DNA of 58,060 nucleotides from Vibrionales bacterium SWAT-3 (GTDB taxonomy: Bacteria > Pseudomonadota > Gammaproteobacteria > Enterobacterales > Vibrionaceae): positions 1-58,060 of the forward strand of contig AAZW01000030.1 of assembly GCA_000169995.1 (NCBI GenBank), in the 5' to 3' direction. The notes under the pieces are model-generated. The model was not told where the DNA came from. It worked only from the letters and a program-made list of their open reading frames with translations, and made no database searches. Shown piece after piece: positions 17,610 through 26,698 of the stretch. How positions within the stretch are numbered: the first letter of the stretch is position 1; the number at the start of each line of letters is the position of its first letter. The position numbers were made by a program, and so were the translations under genes.

Positions 17610-18500
17610 ATGTCACGTTCATCTTATATACTTGCTACTTTGCTTTTAGCGCCAAGTGTTGCAAGTGCCAATACTATTCTAACAAGCTTCAAACCAATTC
17701 AAATGATTGTGACAGAATTAACGCAAGGCGTTAGTGAACCGGATGTGTTGATGAACAGCAATGCTTCGCCGCACGATTATGCGCTTAAACCGTCTGATGT
17801 CAAAAAAGTTCACGGTGCAGACATGGTTGTTTGGTTTGGTCCTGATTTAGAAGCGTTTCTGCCTAAGGTGATTGAATCGAATGATAACGTTATCGAAATC
17901 GGTAAAATCCCTGGTATCAACTTACGAGAGTTCGGCCACGATGAGCATGACCATGACGCGCATGAAGGTCACCACCACGGCAGCCACGACCCGCATTTTT
18001 GGTTGGGGATCGATCAGGTTGCAGTTGCTGCGAAATACATTTCAGACAAGCTAATTGAAACTGACCCAGACAATGCAATGGCATATCAAGAAAATCTCGA
18101 TTCATTCCTGATTGCATTGAAAGAGAAGCAGCAGTCTATTCGTGAGCAACTTGCTCCTGTGAAAGACAAAGGCTACTACGTTTTCCACGATGCTTATGGT
18201 TACTATGAAGAAGAATTTGGCCTAAATAACTTGGGTCATTTCACCGTGAGCCCAGAGCGTAAACCGGGTGCAAAAAGCTTGATTGCGATTAAGAAAACGA
18301 TAGTACGTGAAAACGTTCAATGTGTGTTTTCTGAGCCTCAATTTACACCGGCTGTAATTGAATCAGTGACTCGTGGAAGTAATGCGAAACAAGGTCAATT
18401 AGACCCAATTGGCTCTACAGTTGAAGTGAAGAGCGGAAGTTATTTCGATTTTCTTCAGCAACTTACCGATAGTTACGCAAGCTGTCTAAGTGCAAAGTAA
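17610..18500 (+). CDS. znuA: Zinc ABC transporter periplasmic binding protein
   Basis: Captures zinc in the periplasm and delivers it to ZnuBC. The 296-aa product has a signal peptide (MSRSSYILATLLLAPSVASA, cleaved near residue 20). It has metal-ligand histidines in NASPHDYAL near residue 55 and in HDPHFWLG near residue 128, and a flexible His/Asp-rich loop between residues 108 and 126 typical of zinc-specific cluster A-I proteins. FHDAYGYYEEEFGL provides the third histidine. It is regulated with znuCB through the Zur box. A hairpin terminator follows. Confidence 0.95.
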   Translation: MSRSSYILATLLLAPSVASANTILTSFKPIQMIVTELTQGVSEPDVLMNSNASPHDYALKPSDVKKVHGADMVVWFGPDLEAFLPKVIESNDNVIEIGKIPGINLREFGHDEHDHDAHEGHHHGSHDPHFWLGIDQVAVAAKYISDKLIETDPDNAMAYQENLDSFLIALKEKQQSIREQLAPVKDKGYYVFHDAYGYYEEEFGLNNLGHFTVSPERKPGAKSLIAIKKTIVRENVQCVFSEPQFTPAVIESVTRGSNAKQGQLDPIGSTVEVKSGSYFDFLQQLTDSYASCLSAK

Positions 18501-18550
18501 TCAATAGTAAGTAACTTTTACTCCACTTTGCTCTCTATATGATTATGAAT

Positions 18551-18575
18551 AATGCCGCTTTTTGCGGCATTTTCG
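18551..18575 (+). terminator. Hairpin terminator after znuA
   Basis: AATGCCGC-TTTTT-GCGGCATT is followed by TTCG; the T run is short, so termination may be partial. Confidence 0.65.
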
Positions 18576-18747
18576 TGACCGCTAAGATAAAACCTTTCAA
18601 CAAACAATAAACCTTCTTTCTCCTTCGTAGATTTCCGCTAAAATGGAAAGATAATAATAAGCACAAAAAAACTCAGTTTCTGGTCGAGCAGGTTAAGACA
18701 TTGCGGTAGCCGAAACTTCATACGTTGTTGCTGTTCAGGATTAGAAG

Positions 18748-21700
18748 TTGTATCGAATTGTCTTCCGAATGTTCATGCTAATGAGCATTTCATTTAGCGC
18801 TCTTGCGTTAAATACATCACCGTCTGTCTTTTATCCTTTGCCTGTTCAAGCGCAAGGGAATTTTCTCGCGGCTAAAAATCTCTATCTAGGCGCAGGTGGT
18901 GGGCTTTGGATCCATGATGTGCATGGAAAAGTCCTGTTTTACGATGGTCGAGCTTTGCTACCACGAAAAGGCAGCCTGCTACAGTTCTCATCGGAACACG
19001 TTGCTTTCCTGAACGATGAGTTTTGGACGTTTTTTGATAATGAGGTATATCGACATACTCCTGGGCTTGGTAACGAGCTTGCATTTAGCCTTAGCCCTGG
19101 TTCAGAGATAACCAATATTGGTGCCTCTGACAATTATATCTGGGTGACCGACGGCAATAACTTCTACACTTATAACACTCAGTCGTTAGAATTTAATACC
19201 TATTCACTTCTCAAATTGTACCGATACAACAACAGCAGCGACATTACGATTAATGATGCTGAGTGGGTATTATCAAAATGGGTACTGGCAACCAGTTCCG
19301 GTACTTACCTATCAGAAAATCAAGAATTTACCCATGTTGCTGCCTCTGATAAACACTACATCGAAACCGTGTACTTTTCGAATGCGCGACGTGAATTATT
19401 GATTGGTACATTAAATGGTGTTGTGATTGCTGATTTGGCTAATTCTGAGAAAGAGACCAAGATCAGTGGCTCGCATGTGCTCTCTGTTGCTGAAACAACA
19501 GATCAATATTGGATTGGTACTGAGCACGGCTTGATTAGCTACAACTTTATTACCGGCGAAATCACTCGTTTTGAACAAGCTGCTAACCAAGACTTTTCGT
19601 TACCGGGCGAGAAAATTTACTCACTAATTAACGATCATGCTGGTGGGATGTGGGTCGCGACCAACAACGGTATTCGGTATTTTTCTTTGTTTAGTAAGAC
19701 ATTCTCAAGAACGCCACTCACCGGAATGGGCATGCACTCCAGCAGTATGGTGATCAATAAAGTTGAGCCAATCGATGAGCATCTATCTTGGGTGGCATCT
19801 TCGATGGGCCTCTACCTCGTTGATTCTGAAACTGAAGAGACGCCTAGGCGCGTATATCAAAAACCAGTGCAGGACTTTCAGATTTTTGGTACGTCAATTT
19901 GGTTGGCGACCGAAGAAGGGATTATAAGCTTCAATACCGAGACGTTAGAGTTTGAAGCGCTGAATTTGCCAAGAGCCATTGAAGGCGTCCACATCGAGAA
20001 TTTTGCCCTTCAAGGTGATAACACCCTTTGGATGACCTCTGGTCAAAGCCTCTATTCATTATCGATCGACCATATGGAGCTTACGGGCTACGGAATGGAC
20101 TGGTTGGTGGATAAGTTCCTGCCAGCAAAAATTACAGACCTAAATATTGGTTTACAAGGTCGCGTCTACATCGGCACCGACCATGGCTTCTATTCCTTTG
20201 TTGATAAACGGATCAGCTTTAGTCGTTCCAGCGAACGATTTGGCAAAGTGGTTGATATAGAAAAAGCCAATGATGGCTCTCAGTGGTTTGCGGGTAGTTA
20301 TGGCGTTTATCGGATTCCTTACGATGGTTCGATGATAGAAGAGATCGCCTTAGTTGAAGAGAACATCAGTCCGAGTTGTCTGATTAGCGATGAGAATGGT
20401 GTCTGGTTGGGGTCTTCAAAAGGACTTAGCTATTATGGACTGGATGGTCAGCTGCACAAGCACATAGGTTCACCATTTGGTTTGGTCACTAATGAGTTGG
20501 CAGCCGGCGCATGTGAACTCTTTTATAGTGAGGAGAATCAATCCTCACGGTTAGTTTTAGGTTCCAAGTATGGTGTGGTGAGTGCATTGTCTAATGACTT
20601 GTTGGTATCTACCACGCCTCATAGCAGAGCATTGCTGAGTAAGATAAGTGTTAACCAAAAGACCGTGTCATTGGGTGGGAAGGCCGCGGATTTAGCCGAG
20701 ATCCCTTATGGTTCATCGATTGGTTTTAAGCTAGGCATTTTGCCTGCTACATTTGCTCCTGCGATGGAGTATCGACTCAATGATGATGATTCTTGGAGTG
20801 AGTTTGAAGGTGGCTTATTAACACTCGACCACTTGCTTCCGGGAGATTATACGCTCGAAGTGAAGCCGGTAAAGGATTCACACTATCGTTTTGTCTCCAC
20901 CAATCAAAGCTTCTCTATAGCGGAACCTTGGTATCTCAGTAATTGGGCTGCTGCGAGCTCTCTTATCTTACTGATTTGTGTGGTCACCATTTTGGTTTTT
21001 TGGCGTTCGCGTTACGTCACTTTTGCCAACAGACATCTTAAAGCACAAGTAGCTTTGAAAACTGATCAGTTGAGGCACCAAAGTCGGATACTACTGACGA
21101 CTAATCAGCAACTTAAGAAGCAGTTATCGGTTAAGAATGCGCTTGTGTCTCATACAGCCGACGAACTCTCTTCAGAGGTTAACCAAGTTGCAGCCATGCT
21201 CCCTAATTGGAGTGATAAACAAGGTAAATCGCCGATTCTTGCGTTAAAGAATGGTTTGGCTCAATTGAGCAATAGCCGGCAAGGTGGTGGCGCCGTTGGT
21301 TACGATATGATCTTAATCTTGGAGTCAGTACTTAAGGCTTGGCAGGAAGACTTAGCCAAGGCTGGCATTGAGCTAGAAATAAAGGTAGACACTAAGTACA
21401 GACATGTCTCTTTGCTGTATTTTAATCTCGACATAATCTTCAATAGCCTGATCGCGAGCATCATCAAGCGTAACTTTAAGTCGCAGAGTATGGTGGTCAT
21501 GGTGGAGGAGCTGAAAGAACACCTGGTCGTTACCATCTTAGATCATGGTATGCCTTTCCCTAAGTTAACTTCCAGTATTAGTGACAACAGTGGCAAGTCG
21601 ACCGACTTAAACATAGAAAAGTTGCCGTTGCTGATGAATCAGAGCGGTGGTGAAATCAATGCCTTTGTGTCGGATTCTCAAAACAAGGTTCAGCTTACTT

Positions 21701-22131
21701 GGCCAATCGACTATCAGGTATTAGATAATCTCGAAACCAATACAATAGAGCAGATTGAGACTATTAAGCTCGCTAATACCTCTCCTGAGCAGTTAAAGCT
21801 TAGTGCAGAACAAGAGTGGAAGAACCGAGTGTCTCAGCTTGTTAGTGAGCACTACGCTGATGCAGAGTTTGGTACCGCTACTGCTGCTAAGTATCTATTT
21901 ATGTCTGAGAGAAGCTTACAAAGGCGCTTTAAGATGGCTTATAACAAGACCTTTAAAGAACATTTGAATGAGGTTCGCTTGGAGCATGCGTGTGAGCGGT
22001 TGCTCGCGGGAGAGAAGATATCAGACGTTGCTTTTGACTCTGGCTTCAATGACCCGTCTTATTTTAGTCAAAGGTTCAAACATCACTTTGGTATGTCTCC
22101 ATCTAAGTTTGCTGAAAACAATGAAGACTAG
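18748..22131 (+). CDS. Membrane-anchored propeller sensor fused to AraC-type DNA-binding domain
   Basis: An 1127-aa protein beginning with TTG and a signal-like hydrophobic segment (residues 4-20). Residues about 30-640 form repeated strands with the WV/WIGT-GL-NG-F pattern of two-component-regulator beta-propellers, followed by a Y_Y_Y-like domain near 655-720 (YRLNDDDSWSEFEGG, LLPGDYTLEVKP). A membrane segment lies near 729-751. Next comes a coiled region with SHTADEL, resembling a histidine-kinase H-box, then a degenerate ATPase-like segment to about 1000. The end, residues 1028-1122, is an AraC-type double helix-turn-helix (SERSLQRRFKMAYNKTF, DVAFDSGFNDPSYFSQRFK). No receiver domain is visible. 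This resembles hybrid two-component systems of polysaccharide users, shortened to sensor plus output. The ligand is unknown. Confidence 0.8.
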   Translation: MYRIVFRMFMLMSISFSALALNTSPSVFYPLPVQAQGNFLAAKNLYLGAGGGLWIHDVHGKVLFYDGRALLPRKGSLLQFSSEHVAFLNDEFWTFFDNEVYRHTPGLGNELAFSLSPGSEITNIGASDNYIWVTDGNNFYTYNTQSLEFNTYSLLKLYRYNNSSDITINDAEWVLSKWVLATSSGTYLSENQEFTHVAASDKHYIETVYFSNARRELLIGTLNGVVIADLANSEKETKISGSHVLSVAETTDQYWIGTEHGLISYNFITGEITRFEQAANQDFSLPGEKIYSLINDHAGGMWVATNNGIRYFSLFSKTFSRTPLTGMGMHSSSMVINKVEPIDEHLSWVASSMGLYLVDSETEETPRRVYQKPVQDFQIFGTSIWLATEEGIISFNTETLEFEALNLPRAIEGVHIENFALQGDNTLWMTSGQSLYSLSIDHMELTGYGMDWLVDKFLPAKITDLNIGLQGRVYIGTDHGFYSFVDKRISFSRSSERFGKVVDIEKANDGSQWFAGSYGVYRIPYDGSMIEEIALVEENISPSCLISDENGVWLGSSKGLSYYGLDGQLHKHIGSPFGLVTNELAAGACELFYSEENQSSRLVLGSKYGVVSALSNDLLVSTTPHSRALLSKISVNQKTVSLGGKAADLAEIPYGSSIGFKLGILPATFAPAMEYRLNDDDSWSEFEGGLLTLDHLLPGDYTLEVKPVKDSHYRFVSTNQSFSIAEPWYLSNWAAASSLILLICVVTILVFWRSRYVTFANRHLKAQVALKTDQLRHQSRILLTTNQQLKKQLSVKNALVSHTADELSSEVNQVAAMLPNWSDKQGKSPILALKNGLAQLSNSRQGGGAVGYDMILILESVLKAWQEDLAKAGIELEIKVDTKYRHVSLLYFNLDIIFNSLIASIIKRNFKSQSMVVMVEELKEHLVVTILDHGMPFPKLTSSISDNSGKSTDLNIEKLPLLMNQSGGEINAFVSDSQNKVQLTWPIDYQVLDNLETNTIEQIETIKLANTSPEQLKLSAEQEWKNRVSQLVSEHYADAEFGTATAAKYLFMSERSLQRRFKMAYNKTFKEHLNEVRLEHACERLLAGEKISDVAFDSGFNDPSYFSQRFKHHFGMSPSKFAENNED

Positions 22132-22183
22132 AGCGAACAATATTAACCAGCCAGCCTTACGTTAACGACAGATAGTTTTATTG

Positions 22184-22214
22184 AAGCCTCGACATTCGTG
22201 TTGGGGCTTTTTTA
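22184..22214 (+). terminator. Terminator after the AraC-type regulator gene
   Basis: AAGCCTC pairs with GGGGCTT (one T-G pair) around a 12-base loop and is followed by TTTT. Confidence 0.7.
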
Positions 22215-22220
22215 TGCTTC

Positions 22221-22325
<105 letters not shown>

Positions 22326-22375
22326 CAATTGGGGTATTTACGATTGAGTTGTTTGAGTATGGTTTTGTTGGGGGA

Positions 22376-22421
22376 GGTAAGAAAAAAAATATCGTGGTAT
22401 AGCCGGGGGGACTATACCACG
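22376..22421 (-). terminator. Minus-strand hairpin with T tract, possible end of a small RNA
   Basis: CGTGGTATAG (22393-22402) pairs perfectly with CTATACCACG (22412-22421). Read on the minus strand the stem is followed by ATA and eight T. No minus-strand gene upstream explains it. A small RNA transcribed from about 22,500 leftward is one possibility; a 19-codon ORF (MWLAISLRQQ...) ends inside the stem but its ribosome site is too close. Confidence 0.45.
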
Positions 22422-22636
22422 GGTGCCAATGACACCTTCGCTTGCTGCCGGAGTGATATGGCAAGCCACATCACCTCTGGAATTAAATTAAAGAGAAAGA
22501 GTTTCTCTTCGATGGAGTAACTATACGATTAGTGACTTATTTTACTCATAAAATTAACGACAGAAGGCTATGAGAAAAGCGACATTTTAATAAGTTATTG
22601 ATTTTTAATGACTTGGTGTGTTTTTGTTTATAGTGT

Positions 22637-22660
22637 ACTAGTGAGGTAGTTCTCACTAGT
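22637..22660. promoter_or_regulatory. Perfect inverted repeat upstream of feoA
   Basis: ACTAGTGAG and CTCACTAGT flank a six-base GTAGTT centre, about 160 bp ahead of feoA. There is no T run, so a protein-binding site or a hairpin in a 5' leader are both possible. I do not recognise it as a known operator. Confidence 0.4.
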
Positions 22661-22775
22661 TGTTGAAAGTGACGGTTTTGACGTAAACGTTTTTAACGGA
22701 ACTTACGAGTATATATTTTCGAAAACATTGATTTCACACAATGGAATTGTGGTCATGTATGTGTATCATGCTGTT

Positions 22776-22800
22776 AATAACAATCTTTCTCATTATCAAT
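22776..22800 (-). promoter_or_regulatory. Probable Fur box before feoA
   Basis: Read on the minus strand, TGATAATGAGAAAGATTG with TTATT matches much of the Fur consensus (GATAATGATAATCATTATC). It lies within 40 bp of the feoA start. feo operons are commonly Fur-repressed, which supports it, but the right half is imperfect. Confidence 0.6.
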
Positions 22801-22816
22801 CACGAATTGGGTATTT

Positions 22817-23038
22817 ATGAAACTCTCACAGCTAGAGCAAGGAAAAGCGGCTTCTATAGTTGCCTTAACCGGCTTAACACCAGAAGTTAGAAAAAAGCTA
22901 ATGGTCATGGGTATGTTGCCAAAAACAGAGGTAACACTAATCCGCCGCGCACCGATGGGCGACCCGCTTCAAGTTGAGGTGAGAGGTGTCTCTATCGCTA
23001 TTCGTGAAAGCATCGCAGAACAAATCGAGGTTATCTAA
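22817..23038 (+). CDS. feoA: Ferrous iron transport accessory protein FeoA
   Basis: A 73-aa SH3-like cytosolic protein that supports FeoB. Residues KMLVMGMLPKTEV-type (LMVMGMLPKTEVTLIRRAP) and DPLQVEVRGVSIAIRE match the FeoA fold. The feoB start codon follows its stop without a gap. It is the first gene of feoABC, and a Fur-like box lies just upstream. Confidence 0.95.
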   Translation: MKLSQLEQGKAASIVALTGLTPEVRKKLMVMGMLPKTEVTLIRRAPMGDPLQVEVRGVSIAIRESIAEQIEVI

Positions 23039-25312
23039 ATGGATTATCAAGTTCTTACCGTTGGTAACCCGAATAGTGGTAAAACAACGTTATTCAATGC
23101 ACTAACAGGTGCGAAGCAGCATGTTGGTAACTGGGTAGGCGTAACCGTTGAAAAGAAAACGGGCGTCTATTCACATGCAGGTGACCAATTTCAGCTAACT
23201 GACTTGCCTGGTATCTACGCACTAGATAGTGGTAATGATGCAAATAGTATTGATGAATCTATCGCTTCGCGAGCTGTTCTGACTCACCCTGCTGACGTTA
23301 TCATTAATGTTGTTGATGCAAGTTGTTTAGAACGAAGCTTATACATGACATTGCAATTGCGAGAGTTGGGGCGCCCAATGATCGTTGTATTGAATAAAAT
23401 GGATGTATTAAAGCGTGAGCGTCAGGTGATTAACCTGAAAGCGCTGGAGAAAGAGCTAGGTTGTCCGGTTCTTAGCTTGTCTGCGAACGATAAAGGCCAA
23501 GTGGCTCGTTTTAAAGAGCGCCTACATAAGCTTCTTGTTCAAGGTGTTAGCCTTGATCCTATCTCTATTAACTATGACGAAGCATTAGAAGCACTTATTC
23601 CTTCTGTTGAATCACATTTTGATGATGCTGATGTTTCTCACCGAGCGCTTGCGATTCGTGCTCTAGAAAATGATTACTTGGTGCTAAACGGTTTAGCTCC
23701 GCAAACACGTACTCAAATTGATAATGTGCGTCTTGGCGCCGAGTTTGATATCGACCTTGCGGTAGCAGACGCGAAGTACACCTTCTTACACGACTTGTGC
23801 AAGCGTGTGCGTCGCAGCGAAGGCAAACTAAGCCGTAACTTCACAGAGAAAGCTGACCAATTCATTCTGAACAAATGGGTCGGTATCCCTTTCTTCTTCG
23901 TCATCATGTACCTAATGTTCATGTTATCTATCAATATTGGTAGTGCGTTTATCGACTTCTTTGATATTGGTGTTGGTGCAATATTGGTTGATGGTGGACA
24001 CCATTTATTAGACGGACACCTACCAGTTTGGCTGGTTACTATTCTTGCAGATGGTATCGGTGGCGGTATTCAAACTGTTGCGACCTTTATTCCGGTTATC
24101 GCGGCGCTTTACTTGTTCTTAGCGGTACTTGAAAGCTCAGGCTACATGGCACGTGCTGCTTTTGTACTTGATAAAGTGATGCAAAAGATTGGTCTACCTG
24201 GCAAAGCATTTGTACCGTTAGTTCTTGGTTTTGGCTGTAATGTACCGTCAATCATGGCTACTCGTACTCTTGACCAAGAGCGTGAGCGTAAACTGGCTGC
24301 CTCTATGGCACCATTTATGTCATGTGGTGCTCGCCTGCCTGTATACGCACTGTTTGCTGCAGCATTCTTCCTTGGTGCGGGCCAAAACGTGGTATTTGCT
24401 CTGTACATCATGGGTATCCTAGCTTCTGTATTTACTGGCCTGTTCCTTAAAAACACTATCTACCCAGGTAGCAGCGATAGCTTGGTGATGGAGATGCCAG
24501 ACTACGAGCTGCCAACTGTACAAAACGTGATGCTGAAAACGTGGCAGAAACTGAAGCGTTTCGTGCTTGGCGCAGGTAAAACGATTGTGGTTGTGGTAGC
24601 AATCTTAAGCTTCTTGAACTCTCTGGGTATGGACGGCAGTTTCGGTAACGAAGACAGCGAAAATTCAGTACTTTCTAAGGCAGCTCAAGTTGTTACTCCT
24701 GTATTCCAACCAATTGGTATTACAGAAGAAAACTGGCCAGCAACGGTAGGTATCATTACTGGTATCTTCGCGAAAGAAGCGGTAGTAGGTACCTTGAACA
24801 GCCTTTACACAACGCCTTCTGACGAAGAAGCTGCTGAGTTTGATTTGGCGGCAAGCTTACAAGAAGCGGTGATGACGATCCCTGAAAACTTATCTGGCTT
24901 GAGCTACTCAGATCCTCTAGGCATTGAAGTTGGTGACTTAAGCGATTCAGGCGCAGTTGCTGAAGAGCAAGAGGTTGATTCGTCTATCTTTGGTAACCTG
25001 AAAGACAAATTTGTTTCTGGTCACGCTGCGTTTGCTTACTTAATCCTTATCCTGCTTTACACACCTTGTGTGGCAGCAATGGGTGCTTATGTTCGTGAAT
25101 TTGGTCAAATGTTTGCTCGCTTTATTGCGGTTTGGACAATGGCGCTTGGCTACTTTGGTGCGACTTTCTATTACCAAGCGGCAAACTTTGCAGCGCACCC
25201 TGTGACAAGTGCAGTGTGGATGGTTGCGATTGCTGGTGGCTTTGTGATCACCTACCGTGTATTCAAGAAGGTTGGCAGCAAGCAAAAAGCATTAGAGGTG
25301 CAAGTGGTATGA
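23039..25312 (+). CDS. feoB: Ferrous iron transporter FeoB
   Basis: Inner-membrane Fe(II) importer of 757 aa. The N-terminal G domain has GNPNSGKTTLFN (residues 8-19), the DLPG switch near 56, and NKMD near 120. A helical spacer follows to about 270. The membrane part contains two Gate-type segments, including VLGFGCNVPSIMATR with the conserved cysteine and SCGARLPVYALF. A Glu/Asp-rich loop near residues 590-660 precedes the last helices. It overlaps feoC by 4 bp (ATGA). Confidence 0.96.
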   Translation: MDYQVLTVGNPNSGKTTLFNALTGAKQHVGNWVGVTVEKKTGVYSHAGDQFQLTDLPGIYALDSGNDANSIDESIASRAVLTHPADVIINVVDASCLERSLYMTLQLRELGRPMIVVLNKMDVLKRERQVINLKALEKELGCPVLSLSANDKGQVARFKERLHKLLVQGVSLDPISINYDEALEALIPSVESHFDDADVSHRALAIRALENDYLVLNGLAPQTRTQIDNVRLGAEFDIDLAVADAKYTFLHDLCKRVRRSEGKLSRNFTEKADQFILNKWVGIPFFFVIMYLMFMLSINIGSAFIDFFDIGVGAILVDGGHHLLDGHLPVWLVTILADGIGGGIQTVATFIPVIAALYLFLAVLESSGYMARAAFVLDKVMQKIGLPGKAFVPLVLGFGCNVPSIMATRTLDQERERKLAASMAPFMSCGARLPVYALFAAAFFLGAGQNVVFALYIMGILASVFTGLFLKNTIYPGSSDSLVMEMPDYELPTVQNVMLKTWQKLKRFVLGAGKTIVVVVAILSFLNSLGMDGSFGNEDSENSVLSKAAQVVTPVFQPIGITEENWPATVGIITGIFAKEAVVGTLNSLYTTPSDEEAAEFDLAASLQEAVMTIPENLSGLSYSDPLGIEVGDLSDSGAVAEEQEVDSSIFGNLKDKFVSGHAAFAYLILILLYTPCVAAMGAYVREFGQMFARFIAVWTMALGYFGATFYYQAANFAAHPVTSAVWMVAIAGGFVITYRVFKKVGSKQKALEVQVV

Positions 25313-25539
25313 TTTTAACTGAACTTCATCAGTACATAGATAGCCAAGGTGTCGCAGCTCGTAAAGAGATTGCAGCGAAATTTGGTATGAGTGAAGATGG
25401 CGTGGATGCGATGTTGAGCGTGTGGGTCAAGAAGGGCAAAGTATCTCGTTTGGTCGACACTAACAAACATGGTCATACGACGCGTGTTCGCTACACCATC
25501 TGCAAACAAGATGGTCTGTCGCTGAATGTGATGATGTAG
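25309..25539 (+). CDS. feoC: FeoC-like transcriptional regulator
   Basis: A 76-aa winged-helix protein (MILTELHQYIDSQGVAARKEIAAKFGMS...) matching the FeoC family. The recognition-helix region is MSEDGVDAMLSVWVKKGKV. Unlike enterobacterial FeoC it lacks the four-cysteine cluster in the wing, having only one cysteine near the end, so an iron-sulfur role is doubtful here. In vibrios FeoC is reported to bind FeoB. It starts inside the feoB stop codon; a terminator follows. Confidence 0.88.
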   Translation: MILTELHQYIDSQGVAARKEIAAKFGMSEDGVDAMLSVWVKKGKVSRLVDTNKHGHTTRVRYTICKQDGLSLNVMM

Positions 25540-25556
25540 TTCGGTCAATATCTAAT

Positions 25557-25589
25557 AAAAAACCGCAGCCTATGAGCTGCGGTTTTTTT
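25557..25589. terminator. Bidirectional terminator between feoC and the YqhA-like gene
   Basis: AAAACCGCAGC pairs with GCTGCGGTTTT, with A and T runs at both sides, serving two convergent genes. Confidence 0.88.
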
Positions 25590-25605
25590 GTTTGTGTTTA
25601 ACAAC

Positions 25606-26133
25606 TTAAGACTCTTTGGTTTCACCTAACCCAAGAACTTTAAGGCCGATACTCAGTAACAGTATGGATACTGGAAGAACCAATATGTCCCACCCAATAC
25701 TGTCGAAATTGACGAGTACAAGCTCCAAAAATTTCACGAAGAGAATGATGATAATCACTTCAGCCAAAATGTTTTTCAGGTGGCCAATGTTGGGTGTTTT
25801 TATCCAGCTAAGTACTTTGCTTTTATTGACTTGTTGGTCACTTTTCGCGGCATGGCTTTTATCCGAGATGAATAAAGTGAACACACCGTGAGAAAAGATG
25901 AAGAGTACAAAAGCAATCAAAAACGTATCCAGAGACTTAATCAAGTAAGAGATCGCGATATCTGTTGTGTCTAAATGCGCGAGCGATTCTGGCGGTACCT
26001 GATTGAGCATGAAGATCGCAAAAGCAGAGTAAGTCTTGGTTGCCCCCATAAAGAATAAGAGTAGGGAAGCAAGCATAGAACAGATGATGGCGATCCAGCT
26101 GATATGACGAAATAGGTTGAAGGTTTGTTTCAT
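25606..26133 (-). CDS. YqhA/UPF0114-like membrane protein
   Basis: A 175-aa protein with four predicted membrane segments: residues 10-32, about 68-90, 118-140 and 148-168. The motif YLIKSLDTFLIAFVLFIFSHGVF and a second half with KFLELVL resemble the UPF0114/YqhA family of unknown function. The frame is open further upstream, but the ATG at 26133 (MKQTFNLFRHISW) follows AGAGAGCATC and gives the family-like N-terminus. The function is unknown. It converges with feoC. Confidence 0.65.
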   Translation of the reverse strand: MKQTFNLFRHISWIAIICSMLASLLLFFMGATKTYSAFAIFMLNQVPPESLAHLDTTDIAISYLIKSLDTFLIAFVLFIFSHGVFTLFISDKSHAAKSDQQVNKSKVLSWIKTPNIGHLKNILAEVIIIILFVKFLELVLVNFDSIGWDILVLPVSILLLSIGLKVLGLGETKES

Positions 26134-26269
26134 GATGCTCTCTCTATATTGTGTGCAAGAGAGTATACGTGGGAGTTTGTGTTGTGATAATGGGGCGTTT
26201 TTGTGAATTATTATTACACATTGGTAATAATCGTGATGCCTAGCAAGAGGCATCACCTGTGTCAGAAGG

Positions 26270-26698
26270 TTAAGCTTTCTTAAAGATAGAGCTTAGTGAC
26301 AGCACATTTTGCATACGAGTTAGGATAGCTGCTTGCTCTTCTTCACTACGCTGTTCACCTGGGGTGTTGCCCCACACTGGGCCAGGCCACGCCACATCAT
26401 CTTTGAAACGTGCGATATGGTGGATGTGTAGTTGTGGCACCATGTTACCTAGTGCGCCTAGGTTGAGCTTATCCGGTTGGAACGTAGCTTCTAGTGCTTG
26501 GCTTACTGCTTGAGATTCATGTAAGAACTGCTGTTGTTCTTTCATTGGTAAGTGATGCAGCTCTTTTAGGTTGGCACGTTTTGGGACCAGAATAACCCAA
26601 GGCACAGCGTTGTCTTTGTGCAGCAGTGCAAGGCTAAGCGGGAATTCGCCAATAACTGTGGTGTCTTTTGCCAATTGAGGATGAAGTTCGAAGCTCAT
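26270..26698 (-). CDS. HIT family protein
   Basis: A 142-aa histidine-triad protein. The signature HIHHIARF (residues 91-98) is close to H-x-H-x-H-x-x, though the last triad histidine is replaced by R or shifted, as in other gammaproteobacterial HIT-like proteins with an HxHxxxR pattern. N-terminal LHKDNAVPWVILVPKR forms the usual strand pair. HIT proteins hydrolyse or transfer nucleotides; the exact substrate is unknown. Repeats follow upstream, and no operon partner is visible. Confidence 0.85.
   Translation of the reverse strand: MSFELHPQLAKDTTVIGEFPLSLALLHKDNAVPWVILVPKRANLKELHHLPMKEQQQFLHESQAVSQALEATFQPDKLNLGALGNMVPQLHIHHIARFKDDVAWPGPVWGNTPGEQRSEEEQAAILTRMQNVLSLSSIFKKA

Noticed and set aside
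22420..22480. A 19-codon minus-strand leader peptide ending inside the hairpin
   Set aside because: The Shine-Dalgarno-like AGAGG is only two bases from the ATG and the peptide has no run of regulatory codons, so I kept only the hairpin.
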